NCBI RefSeq assembly: GCF_041381155.1
Contig: NC_091142.1
Span: 40,163,604 to 40,227,603 of the forward strand
DNA: 64,000 nt
Direction of reading: 5' to 3'
Source of the DNA: Argopecten irradians
Taxonomy: Eukaryota > Mollusca > Bivalvia > Pectinida > Pectinidae
A model generated the notes under the pieces. It was not told the origin of the DNA. It worked only from the letters and a program-made list of their open reading frames with translations, and did not search any database. Of this stretch, positions 47,429 through 58,990 are shown piece by piece. Position numbers and translations under genes: made by a program. Numbering within the stretch: the first letter of the stretch is position 1; every line of letters begins with the position of its first letter.

Positions 47429-49328
47429 TGTAAGGCAAATGTGACGTTTCAATTAATACCAATGCTTCTATTAAATGTTTTCGTGACATCTGAACATAAG
47501 TAATATCATTTGTTCGGGATAAATGGTTAATATTACGATTTCGAGTCTTTTCCCCGCAATTCCACAATGCTCCGAGCTTACATTTTTTCAGTCTTGTATT
47601 TTATATGAACTTCATACTATTTCACCAAAACATTGGTACATCAAGAAATCAGAAAAAAAGTGTAAAGCTAATGTAAATCTGTCTCACTTGATAATATTCA
47701 GGCTCAACAGGCACCATACTGACAAAATGTGGAGAAAACATAATAGTCTTCTTTTTCTGCTCAGAATAGGAGTAGTTTTGATTATTGAAATGTCTTCGTA
47801 AATACCATATTGGCCTGATATCATTTACAATATTTACTACTACCGTTTGCATACCGAGGTCAAATTGTATTTTTTTCCAGAGTTGAATCCGATCATAAAC
47901 ATAATGACATGAAGTTGGTGAAAGGAATACCAAAACCAGGTGACCTATTTTCTTGAAAAACGAATCAGCGAATCAGCTATATGGCATATGGTAAGCTATG
48001 ATGGATACAAACGCCTTTTTTTTAAATTATCACCTGACTTAACTTTCTCATTATTATGACGGAATTCTTGATCATTTTCTAATAATTAATTTTTATTTGT
48101 TTTCATACTAAATCCAACTCTCTGATTCAATCTCTTCCAAAGTTCATTGCGGTCCCCACATTGAAATTGTGGGGACCACAAGGCACCATGGGAGAAATTG
48201 TCTCTGATTGGCAGATTGGCAGAAATTTTGTTTGCCAACTTTTGTGAGAATCCGCTATTCACACAGTTTGCAAACAAATTTTCTTTCATACCTCTAAGAA
48301 GTTAAAAAATAGTAACATAAATGCTTAAGTGTTTTCTCAATGAAGTGTACTACCCGAGACATTCATACTGGCCACAACCAGAATATATGGATACTAAGGT
48401 GAGTAATCTGAATTGTCGAATGTCCTAGAATAGAGGCTGATTACAGATGGCCAAGGAGGTTATGTATAAGGCGAGCCAAATATAAAATTCTTTACAGTTT
48501 TTTTCTTTATTCTCTTTTATGAACTTGATGTTCGGTGATAAGTTATCAAATAAATTTTCGACTTTTTTATCCTAAATTTCAGTGAGTGTGTTTCACCAGG
48601 ATAGATCACAGGACGTCTGGACCTTTTGTTGCTGTCTTTATTTATGGTATTTAATCCAAGCCGATAGAGTAAACGAAGATTGACGCAGTTATTTCCCTTT
48701 TATTCGTGGTAGGCAGCATACTGGTTTTAACCAAGATTTCACTTTAGTTCTATACAAACGTACGTTTTACCTCCCCTGAACCAATCGATTTTTTAGCATC
48801 TCATGTGATGCTAAAATTATAGAGTGGCAATTCCCTTTTTCCCCAATCTTATAATTCACATCTCCGAATTTTCGGGACCACATTTTCTATCTTTTCCTTG
48901 GCTAACTGGATATTTAAATATCAATTGTGACTTTGATAATGTATATAACGTGATACATACACAAAGCGTTTTAAATGTTAATTGCTATACCACAAAAGTA
49001 AAAGTCATCGATCAGATTCGTTATCCTAGCATTCAAACCTTGAACCGTTTGTTAGGTATTGACTTTGGATAGGTATCAGGAATGAATCTACATACTTATA
49101 TTTTTGTAACTTGTTTAGTGTGTCATGTAGACGCGACAAGGTGTGTATTCACTCAACCGTGCAATTTAATGGTTGAGGAACATCAGGGCATCAGGTACAC
49201 TGTTGCTAATTTATTATTTATAGACGGATTTCAATTCTCTTTACTGGAAATTATGTTAACTCATATCGTAAAGTAGAACATTGAATCATCTTTATTGCAC
49301 CGACATGTAATGTACTAGCAGTCTTGCC

Positions 49329-50504
49329 GCTCCACCACTGACGAAAGGTTTTTTTTTCTTCTCAATTAAAACAGGAGCAGACAAAGTGGTATTTCGTTTC
49401 AATAACAAAGGCTGGCATTGAAAAAATTTCAGCTTACATTACTTTAATATAAAGTGTTTCGCTTACATTACTTTAATATAAAGCAGTGGCGTAGGAAGAT
49501 GAAACGTAATGGGGGGGGGGGGGGGGGGGCAAAGGTCCTCAATATTTTGTAACACCCCCCCCCCCCCCCCCCCCCGCCGCACCTACAGGAGGAGATTAAT
49601 TCAACTCCCAACCATATATGTTTTATGTACATTTTTCATATATCAGTAAATTTAATCCTTGTACACATTTATAGACAGTGGGGTCGCTATAAAAGGATAT
49701 TAACGAATACGCAAATTGGCCAGATTAGCGTGTGAGCGCCGAAGGCGCGAGATTTTAATGTTTTAGGTGTCTGAGGGTGACCCCCGGAAAAAAATATAGT
49801 AATTTAGAATGGCTGAGATGAGTTTTACAATGTATTTTGATGATTTTGCGAGCGCCCGAAAAGCGCGGGATTTTGGTGTTTTGGGGGTCCGGGGCCTCCT
49901 CTAGGAAAAATATTACGATTTAGAATAGCTTAAATGAGTTTTGATGAATTTGCGAGCGCCCGAAAGCGCGAGATTTTGGTGTTTGGGGGGTCCGGGTGTC
50001 TACCCCGGAAAAAAATTACGGTTTAGAATGGCTGAGATGAGTTTTACGATGTATTTTAATGATTATAAAGCGTTCTTAACATGGTAATTTTTCTATTTAA
50101 AGCTGCTTGCATTTAGAAATGATAATTGTGTCGTCAAAACATTATGCAACCCTACTCGATCTGAATACACCGGCTTCACACCATCGGCACATGGTTGTGT
50201 AACATAAAAAATGAATTAATATTGTCTCGCTAAGACATAAACAAATTGATCTTTTAAGAGAATTTTTTTTAGGTAGTACATAAAATCCTGTGTATTGAAT
50301 TTTGACTAGGCCTATTTAAGGTTTGACATTATGTGCTTGAAGTTTTAGGAAATACGCCGCGCAGCGGAAAATTTTCTAGAATGAAGTACGAAAAATGTGC
50401 AGGAGGACCCTTTTTTCTTTCAAATAAACATTTTTAGAAAATTTCAGTCGGCGAAAATGGGGGGGCAAAAAGACATGTTTGCCCCCCCCCCGTTCCCCAG
50501 GAGT

Positions 50505-50551
<47 letters not shown>

Positions 50552-50640
50552 CTCTCCTACGCTCCTGTAAAGTGTTTAAAATAATAAATTGCATCCCGAA
50601 TAAAAATATGACATTATGCCTTTTATGAATGAAAGAATGT
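49329..50640. mobile_element. TTAA-type MITE, copy 3, split by a nested insertion
   Basis: The left part (49329-49493) has GCTCCACCACTGACGAAAGG and AAAACAGGAGCAGAC as in the other copies. The right part (50568 onward) resumes with AATTGCATCCCGAATAAAAA. A GTGTTTCGCTTACATTACTT segment is duplicated just before the break. Confidence 0.7.
49494..50567. mobile_element. Poly-G/poly-C-bearing transposon nested in MITE copy 3
   Basis: The left end CAGTGGCGTAGGA and right end complement CAGGAGCGTAGGA are inverted, flanked by TAAAG on both sides (49489-49493 and 50568-50572). CAGTGGCG-type termini recall hAT elements, although the 5-bp duplication is shorter than the usual 8. Inside are G and C runs of about 20 to 40 (49511, 49555, 50506-50550), three degenerate subrepeats of 104-120 bp starting GCGAGCGCCCGAAA (about 49728, 49848, 49952), and an inverted repeat GGGGGGGCAAA/TTTGCCCCCCC. 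There is no transposase. Confidence 0.75.
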
Positions 50641-51719
50641 TCTTTTCTCCACCTTTCCTTAAACTTCTTTCAAAACCTTTAACTACAGTAAACGTCTGTA
50701 TACCTGTATACAGCAATTAGGAGCAATCGCCAAAATGCTAACGTAGTACTTTCATTTTCCAATTTGGTCTTAAATGGAAAAATCACACAACTAGATACTA
50801 TAGGCACCCCTGCAAATCTCAATCAATATAGAATTTTTGAAAATATCGTTGGTATGTCATGATAACCATTAACATTGATGAAATCGTCGATGTTGCTTTG
50901 TGATGGGTCACAATATGCACATTATTGACCATATGACCTCAAAAAGGTCTATAAAGCAGTGGGAACGGAATATCTATAAAGAATAGTAGTAATGGCAGGA
51001 ATGATTATGACACCAACCGCGGACGACAGACGATTTGATTATGCTATGGAATGCTTCAGTTTCCATCGTTACCGAGGGGGAGTTTAATCATGTAGACATC
51101 CCATTGTTTTCCTGGAGATGACTAATATTGATATCAAGCGCTTATTTGATTTTGTGGATGATATTGGTTTCATTCGACACTCGCTTCATTATTATTGCAA
51201 GAGCTCTTTTGACCTTGACTCATAGCTTGCAATGTTAGTTATTCAGTATCAGGTTCCCAATGATTTATGCTGACGGACCGGATATATTCCTTCACAGAAC
51301 CAACGCGATATTGATATGTATTGGGAAAATATACATTGTCATATACATGTATGTTCGTATTATATTTGACCTTGAGGTTGTTCCTACGCTGTCATTTCCT
51401 TTGTCTATAACATGTCAATTAGACACTTTACAGTTTCTTTGATCATTTTCGGTTAATGTTTTTTTTTTTCCATTCGGATCAGGAGTAAATGAGTAGCTTT
51501 GAAGCGGTTTCACTTGTTTCTTAATTTGTTTCTGACGGGATAGATTTGTTTGCAATAACAAACAAGGTACTTGGAACTCTGTTTAAGGAACGACAACACT
51601 CTGAGTGGATTGCATCCCGTCAGTTGATATGCTATACAAAATGTAAACACATTCAGTGAGATCATGGTTATGGATAATCACATTACTTTTCTTTCAAAGC
51701 AACTAGTCACTGTGTGGAG

Positions 51720-51801
51720 CATCCTCGGTATTAAATGGGTTACTCTCACTATCGTTGTTGATATAACGACAGTGATAGTAACCCCTGGAGTATCGAGGAT
51801 G
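51720..51801. mobile_element. Short palindromic MITE (CATCCTCGAT family)
   Basis: CATCCTCGGTATTAAATGGG...left and complement CATCCTCGATACTCCAGGGG right. The arms also share GTTACT.TCACT.TCGTT, folding on a GATATAAC centre; 82 bp. Related to the element at 7103-7404 by its ends. Confidence 0.8.
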
Positions 51802-54086
51802 TGTGTGTAACGACATCAATAATTTACGTTACATGGAAGTTAAGTGCAGTTAAGTCGAAAGTTTTATACTGTACTCGTTAACACTGGCGACATCCACCAC
51901 TGTCGCTTGATGAACATGTCCTCCATAAGTTTAGACAAAACGTTTGTTGCAGTTCAATGCAGTATGACAAACAAGTTGTTGCGGTACAGGTAACACATTA
52001 CCAATGAATGATCGGTTGTTACATATCGCTACACTTATGGTTTTATGACCTTTCGATCGAATCTGTGTAATTAAATTTGAGAGAACAAAACACGCAACAA
52101 AATCAATTTCTGGTTGCATCACTATTGAGTCAGCAATAACCGTGACATTTAGCGTGTTTACGCTCTGGTGGTAATGTCTCATTAACCTGGCCGTAACTAT
52201 CATGCATATGATAATTTCAAGGATTTTTTTTAAATTCAAAATTAGGTCTTGGCGAGTGCCGTGCGGTGTAAAACATTAATAAGGCGCCATGCATTCTATC
52301 GGGTTTCCCGTGGGAGCGTTTATCCTTGAGCCATCCAGAATTTCAATATTGTGAGGTATACACATTATCATCACCGTGAAATAGGCAGACACAAAGTATG
52401 GATTCTGAAGGTGGTTTGGTTTCCTACAGAATGTAGTACCGAGCTCCGGAGTTTGGAACCAGATCATAGTTCTATTGATACTTAATAAACCTAAGTTCCT
52501 TTGTCTCACGTTAGTTTGAGCAATGATTAAAGTTAATTAGGAAGAAAGTACAATTTCAAGATAATATGAACTTTGCTTACTGTATTTAGGTCATGCTGCT
52601 AAATTGATGAAGAAAATAGACATGTGATGAAGGCAATGATAGAGTTTGTGACAGTTTTACATTGACGAGAAATATCTAAGGTTACTCTCTTTGGTTAAAG
52701 TAATGTTATATATGTCAGTTTTTTAATTGTTTCCTTAAAACAGTCTTTCAGATTCTATGTTCGTTCTCGTGCTTCTGAACCAATCAGAACCAACAAGTAC
52801 ATGACACATTTCTTGATCTGGAAATAGATGATCGAAATGGGTCGGGGAAGATTTAGTAAAGAAAGTGCAGTTCTCAACAAGATCACTTTCACAGTGAAGA
52901 CTGACAAAGTTCTTAGTTTTATTGCGTAGCTTCCTAACAGTAATGGCTTCTAAAGTTCATTTAACACAAAACTGGGCAATGTATTGGTCACAACCACTTC
53001 CGATCAGGCTTAAGCTGTACTTAGCCTCTAGTGGCACGAGCATGACTACAGAGTGCTGTGTCCTACCTTGGGTTCGTTGCCTCGTTTGTCGAATGTACAT
53101 TTGTAATAAAAACAATCAAATCATTGTTCCCAATTAAAGTCAGTTCATTTTCTGAACGGACAAGTAGTCTTACCTTTACGGGTAAAGACTTCCTCTAAAT
53201 GACAAACTGTTAAGTCCACCGGTGACAGCTGTATTAATAAGACATCAATGGATACATTCAATATGTACCCATATTAAGACAGCGATCTGAGTTTGAACAA
53301 AATGTTTTCGTTGAATTGGAAAATAGTAGACGAAAATTTAAACGCTTAATAGAAGTTATAAATAGCATATTGATCGAACACAGTATGGACGGATGACTAT
53401 GAAAGGAAATGATGTAATAATAAACTTTACTTTAGATAACACTTTATGTTAGATTTGTTATTACTTGTGTAAGTCTATGTATAGTTAGTCACTAGACGAC
53501 CCTTTGATTGAAAACAGTTTTTGTCTTTCGCGAAAATATAAGCTATTATATTCACTTTTAAAATATTGATATAAAGTAAAGAGTTCAAACAAAGCTTGAC
53601 ATATACTTTACATTAGATTACGGTAGATTTTTTTTATAACTATATATAGTTAGTCGCCTAACGACCTCTTGATTGGAAACAGTTTCCATCATTTCACACA
53701 AAATATAAATCACTTCAAAACTATTATGTTGACATAGAAAGCTAAAACAAAATGTCAAAGCATAAACGAAAACCACCAGTTCCATCCATATCATTATTTG
53801 TTTCTTTACACTCTTTATCTGGAATTTTTGCGCCACAGCGTTCACGTTTATCGAGACATCCTCTGACCTGAATGCTAAATCAGAAAAAAACTCGGTATAA
53901 TAAAAAGTATGAATTATTGTTTTTCCGATATGTTTTATTAAACGCCATAAACAATAGAACCCTGGCTGTTTGTTGTGGCCGTTACCGGGAAGTTGACCGT
54001 CTCGTTCATTTATTATTCACTAACCGTAAACTATGCCAACAACACAATATGAAGTACACGCGATAATTAATAGCTTAGCTGACTAG

Positions 54087-57000
54087 ACAAAACCCGGGTA
54101 AGAACTGTAAAAACTGTAGGACAAACCGGTAAAAACTGTAATGTGACAAAACCCTGGTAAGAACTGTAATGTGACAAAATCAGGGTAAAAACTGTAATGT
54201 GACAAAACCCGGGTAAGAACTGTAATGTGACAAAACCCGGGTAAGAACTGTAATGTGACAAAACCCGGGTAAGAACTGTAATGTGACAAAACCCGGGTAA
54301 GAACTGTAATGTGACAAAACCCTGGTAAGAACTGTAATGTGACAAAACCCGGGTAAAAACTGTAATGTGACAAAACCCGGGAAATGTAAACTGTAATGTG
54401 ACAAAACCCGGGTAAAAACTGTAATGTGACAAAACCCGAGTAAAAACTGTTATGTAATGTGTGACAAAACCCGGTAAAAACTGTAATGTGACAAACCCGG
54501 GTAAAAACTGTAATGTGACAAAACCGGGTAAAAAACTGTATGTGACAAAACCCGGGTAAAAACTGTAATGTGACAAAACCGGTAAAAACTGTAATGTGAC
54601 AAAACCCGGGTAAAAACTGTAATGTGACAAAACCCGGGTAAAACTGTATGTGACAAAAACCCAAACCGGTAAAAACTGTAATGTGACAAAACCCGGGTAA
54701 AAACTGTAATGTGACAAAACCCGGGTAAAAACTGTAATGTGACAAAACCCGGGTAAAAACTGTAATGTGACAAAACCCGGGTAAAAACTGTAATGTGACA
54801 AAACCCGGGTAAAAACTGTAATGTGACAAAACCCGGGTAAAAACTGTAATGTGACAAAAACCGGGTAAAAAACTGTAATGTGACAAAACCCGGGTAAAAA
54901 CTGTAATGTGACAAAACCCGGTAAAAACTGTAATGTGACAAAACCCGGGTAAAAACTGTAATGTGACAAAACCCGGGTAAAAACTGTGACAAAACCGGGT
55001 AAAACTGTAATGTGACAAAACCCGGGTAAAAACTGTAATGTGACAAAACCCGGGTAAAAACTGTAATGTGACAAAACCCGGGTAAAAACTGTAATGTGAC
55101 AAAACCCGGGTAAAACTGTAATGTGACAAAACCCGGGTAAAAACTGTAATGTGACAAAACCCGGGTAAAAACTGTAATGTGACAAACCGGTAAAAACTGT
55201 AAGTGCAAAACCCGGGTAAAAACTGTAATGTGACAAAACCCGGGTAAAAACTGTAATGTGACAAAACCCGGGTAAAAACTGTAATGTGACAAAACCCGGG
55301 TAAAAACTGTAATGTGACAAAACCCGGGTAAAAACTGTAATGTGACAAAACCCGGGTAAAAACTGTAATGTGACAAAACCCGGGTAAAAACTGTAATGTG
55401 ACAAAACCCGGGTAAAAACTGTAATGTGACAAAACCCGGGTAAAAACTGTAATGTGACAAAACCCGGGTAAAAACTGTAATGTGACAAAACCCGGGTAAA
55501 ACTGTATGTGACAAAACCCGGAAAAACTGTAATGTGACAAAACCCGGGTAAAAACTGTAATGTGACAAAACCCGGGTAAAAACTGTAATGTGACAAAAAC
55601 CGGGTAAAAACTGTAATGTGACAAAACCCGGGTAAAACTGAATGTACAAACGGGTAAAATGACAAAACCGGGTAATGTGACAAAACCCGGGTAAAAACTG
55701 TAATGTGACAAAACCCGGGTAAAAACTGTAATGTGACAAAACCCGGGTAAAAACTGTAATGTGACAAAACCCGGGTAAAAACTGTAATGTGACAAAACCC
55801 GGGTAAAAACTGTAATGTGACAAAACCCGGGTAAAAACTGTAATGTGACAAAACCCGGGTAAAAACTGTAATGTGACAAAACCCGGGTAAAAACTGTAAA
55901 GAAAACGTAATGTGACAAAACCGGTAAAAGTAATGTGACAACCCGGTAAAACTGTAATGTGACAAAACCCGGGGTAATGTGAAACTGTAATGTGACAAAA
56001 CCCGGGTAAAAACTGTAATGTGACAAAAACCGGGTAAAAACTGTAATGTGACAAAACCCGGTAAAAACTGTAATGTGACAAAACCCGGGTAAAAACTGTA
56101 ATGTGACAAAACCGGGTAAAACTGTATGTGACAAAACCATAAAAAACTGTATGTACAAAACGGTAAAACTGTAATGTGAAAAACCCGGGTAAAAACTGTA
56201 ATGTACGAAAACCCGGGTAAAAACTGTTAATGTGACAAAACCCGGGTAAGAACTGTAATGTGACAAAACCCGGGTAAAAACTGTAATGTGACAAAACCCG
56301 GGTAAGAACTGTAATGTGACAAAACCCGGGTAAGAACTGTAATGTGACAAAACCCGGGTAAGAACTGTAATGTGACAAAACCCGGGTAAAAACTGTAATG
56401 TGACAAAACCCGGGTAAAAACTGTAATGTGACAAAACCCGGGTAAAAACTGTAATGTGACAAAACCCGGGTAAAAACTGTAATGTGACAAAACCCGGGTA
56501 AAAACTGTAATGTGACAAAACCCGGGTAAAAACTGTAATGTGACAAAACCCGGGTAAAAACTGTAATGTGACAAAACCCGGGTAAAAACTGTAATGTGAC
56601 AAAACCCGGGTAAAAACTGTAATGTGACAAAACCGGTAAAACTGTAAGTGACAAAACCCGGGTAAAAACTGTAATGTGACAAACCAAAACGGGTAAAAAC
56701 TGTAATGTGACAAAACCCGGGTAAAACTGTAATGTGACAAAACCCGGGTAAAACTGTAATGTGACAAAACCCAGGTAAAAACTGTAATGTGACAAAACCC
56801 GGGTAAAAACTGTAATGTGACAAAACCCGGTAAAAACTGCAATGTGACAAAATCCGGGTAAAACTGTAATGTGACAAAACCGGGTAAAACTGTAATGTGA
56901 CAAAAACCCGGGTAAAAACTGTAATGTGACAAAACCCGGGTAAAAACTGTAATGTGACAAAACCCAGGTAAAAACTGCAATGTGACAAAACCCGGGTAAA

Positions 57001-57124
57001 ACTGTTATGTGACAAAATCCGGGTAAAACTGTAATGTGACAAAACCCGGGTAAGAACTGTAATGTGACAAAACCCGGGTAAAAACTGTTATGTGACAAAA
57101 CCCGGGTAAAAACTGTAATGTGAC
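54087..57124. repeat. 28-bp minisatellite, about 108 units, 3.0 kb
   Basis: The unit is ACAAAACCCGGGTAAAAACT followed by GTAATGTG, with a palindromic ACCCGGGT core. Most units are identical; many carry one-base losses (CCGG for CCCGGG, AAAACTG for AAAAACTG), and some are heavily scrambled (55640-55680, 55890-55980, 56130-56170). A GTAAGAACTG variant is clustered at the left edge (54090-54330) and again at 56240-56365. No minus-strand frame of the unit has a stop and 28 is not a multiple of 3, so long artefactual ORFs arise in all three minus frames. Confidence 0.97.
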
Positions 57125-57527
57125 AGGTGTAATGCGAAATAAAATATTCTCCGAAAACTACTTTCAAATTACAGTGTACATATGGTCCGTATAACGTAAC
57201 CTTAAATTTAAATAGATTTATATGTATCATAATAAGGACAAACTAGAATGCATAGTTAAAATTTGTTTTTTTTTTTTTCGTATTTTTCAAGCTCAAAAAT
57301 ATTCTTATTATTTAAAATTCGAAACAGGACAAACACTAATGTTACCCTCACAAACGAGGGGATCGATTCAACACACATCATTCCGACCAAAAATTCACTA
57401 TTTATCGGAATTCTGAATATTTCTGTATAATAATAATGATATGATAGCGAAAAGTAACACACTTAAACGATGTTCTCAATGGGTTGGTTTCTAGAATTCC
57501 TATGCATATACGTAAACTAATACGTAC

Positions 57528-57565
57528 GGATATAACGACAGTGAAAGAAATCCCTGGAGTATCGT
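57528..57565. mobile_element. Relic of CATCCTCGAT-family MITE
   Basis: GATATAACGACAGTGAAAGA with CCCTGGAGTATCG matches the right arm of the element at 51720-51801. The other arm is not recognisable. Confidence 0.5.
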
Positions 57566-58749
57566 TAAAGTACTTTTCTGTTTCCGGACATATTATTTGT
57601 TACGTATTTATTGGTTCCGAAATTAAAACAACCCGGAAGCTCTCGACAATATATCATCATATGGATTTTAAGTCATTTATCGAGGAAACAAGCTGGTCGT
57701 GTGATCAAAACCGAAAAATATTATAATTTTATTAAGTTAAAAAAATCTCGAAAATTTACAAAAAACAAAAATGTTACTGAGAAAGAACTTAACCTGCCTT
57801 TTATTGGTTAACTTCATCTCCACATTATCATGTCATTTTATCAGGTTATGTATATGGTTAATTTAGTTAAAACGGTCGAGAGGTTTTAGGTCAAAGACAA
57901 ATACCTAGGAAAGATGTAGCGTCCAGCGATTGATTTTATAGTTCCGCATGAACCTGCTAACCAACATGACGTTATAACAAAAAGTGCACTACCTATTACC
58001 CCAATTAATTAGTGCTTCACGTCAACAACGCAAGATCGATGTAATTATGTAATAAACGATGCAGTGTCAATTATAACCGAAAATTCAGTACGAAAGAACA
58101 TGTCTAATAAATCAGCGATAAATCAAGTATGACAATCATAATCGTCGGCAGATGAAATAAAGCCCGATGACTATGTATTAAGAAAGGCTTTGGTCAAAAC
58201 ATCATATTTTGGTATGGATCTCAGCTTAGCAAATATGTGTCTTTGAAATGTTTATTCTGCTATATGTTTGGTAGAAAACTTCAAGACTTCACATGTGTTG
58301 CATGTTTTGTGATTTATGTATTTATACAGATACAGAAGGTTTATTTAATGTCGAATATAGTGAACATACAATATAAGCTCAGAAGAGCTTGTATTTCGAC
58401 AAGTAATCAATATTAAAACAAATCATGCACTATAACAATTCAACATTGTTAGATTAAACTAAATACCAAGATTTAAACATTAATGTAAAAGGAGCAAAGC
58501 TACATCAATTGGCACAAAAATAATTAATTACGGACAACAAAAGTATATTAATCAGTTAGTGACAAACAAAAAGATACAATCACATTTTAAACACTATGCA
58601 CTATCAGATGTAAACATAAGAAATCAAACCAAAAAGTAACTCTAGCACGTCTTACGGTATGCTGCGTACAAGCATTGATTTTTATCATAAATCTTAACTT
58701 AACCTTTTTAGATAACAAACGAAACATAAGCATTAAAAAGGCATTATTG

Positions 58750-58990
58750 GCAAAAAGCGCAGCTACAAAATGGACCCTCCCATACCTGTAGCGACTTGTA
58801 ACTCTCAACCTTCCTGATGTCGTTCGGTAGACTGTTCCATATTTGGGCGGCTTCAAATCTAAAACATTTTAGGCCATACATTGTTGTATTCATCCGCGGG
58901 ACTTCTGCCTGTCTTTCTATTCTAGAATTATAAGAAGGAGCTTTAAATGGTAATAAGTTACGTAAATGATCAGGACTGTCCTTATGAAGA
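58750..58990 (-). pseudogene. LINE reverse-transcriptase C-terminal fragment
   Basis: Read on the minus strand, the frame gives FKVLHKDSPDHLRNLLPFK, YNSRIERQAEVPR, YGLKCFRFEAAQIWNSLPND and IRKVESYKS, then a short Cys-rich end and a stop. The FxxxAaxiWNSLP block is the usual C-terminal signature of Jockey/CR1-type LINEs. Only the tail remains, so it is a dead 5'-truncated copy and a different element from the one in the EXO5 intron. Confidence 0.85.

Larger units (their letters stand above)
46816..54086. other. Non-coding region between duplication and 28-bp array
   Basis: No gene is supported. Contents are the palindromic element at 47243-47428, a 10-bp perfect hairpin GGTCCCCACA/TGTGGGGACC near 48150, the interrupted MITE at 49329-50640, a small MITE at 51720-51801, and two diverged tandem copies around TATAGTTAGTC (53480-53545 and 53640-53700). 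The remaining sequence shows only short frames without recognisable domains. Confidence 0.6.

Noticed and set aside
50376..50594. 72-codon minus-strand ORF with a glycine run
   Set aside because: The glycine run is the poly-C tract of the nested transposon.
52922..53137. 71-codon plus-strand ORF in a GC-richer patch
   Set aside because: No recognisable domain, no start or splice support and no matching neighbour exon.
54067..57230. Minus-strand ORFs of 680, 965 and 926 codons
   Set aside because: They are translations of the 28-bp minisatellite in three frames with the same 28-residue period; no unique domain, start context or splice structure.
58587..58856. 89-codon minus-strand ORF as a gene
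   Set aside because: Out-of-frame shadow of the LINE C-terminal remnant, whose true frame runs through 58750-58990.
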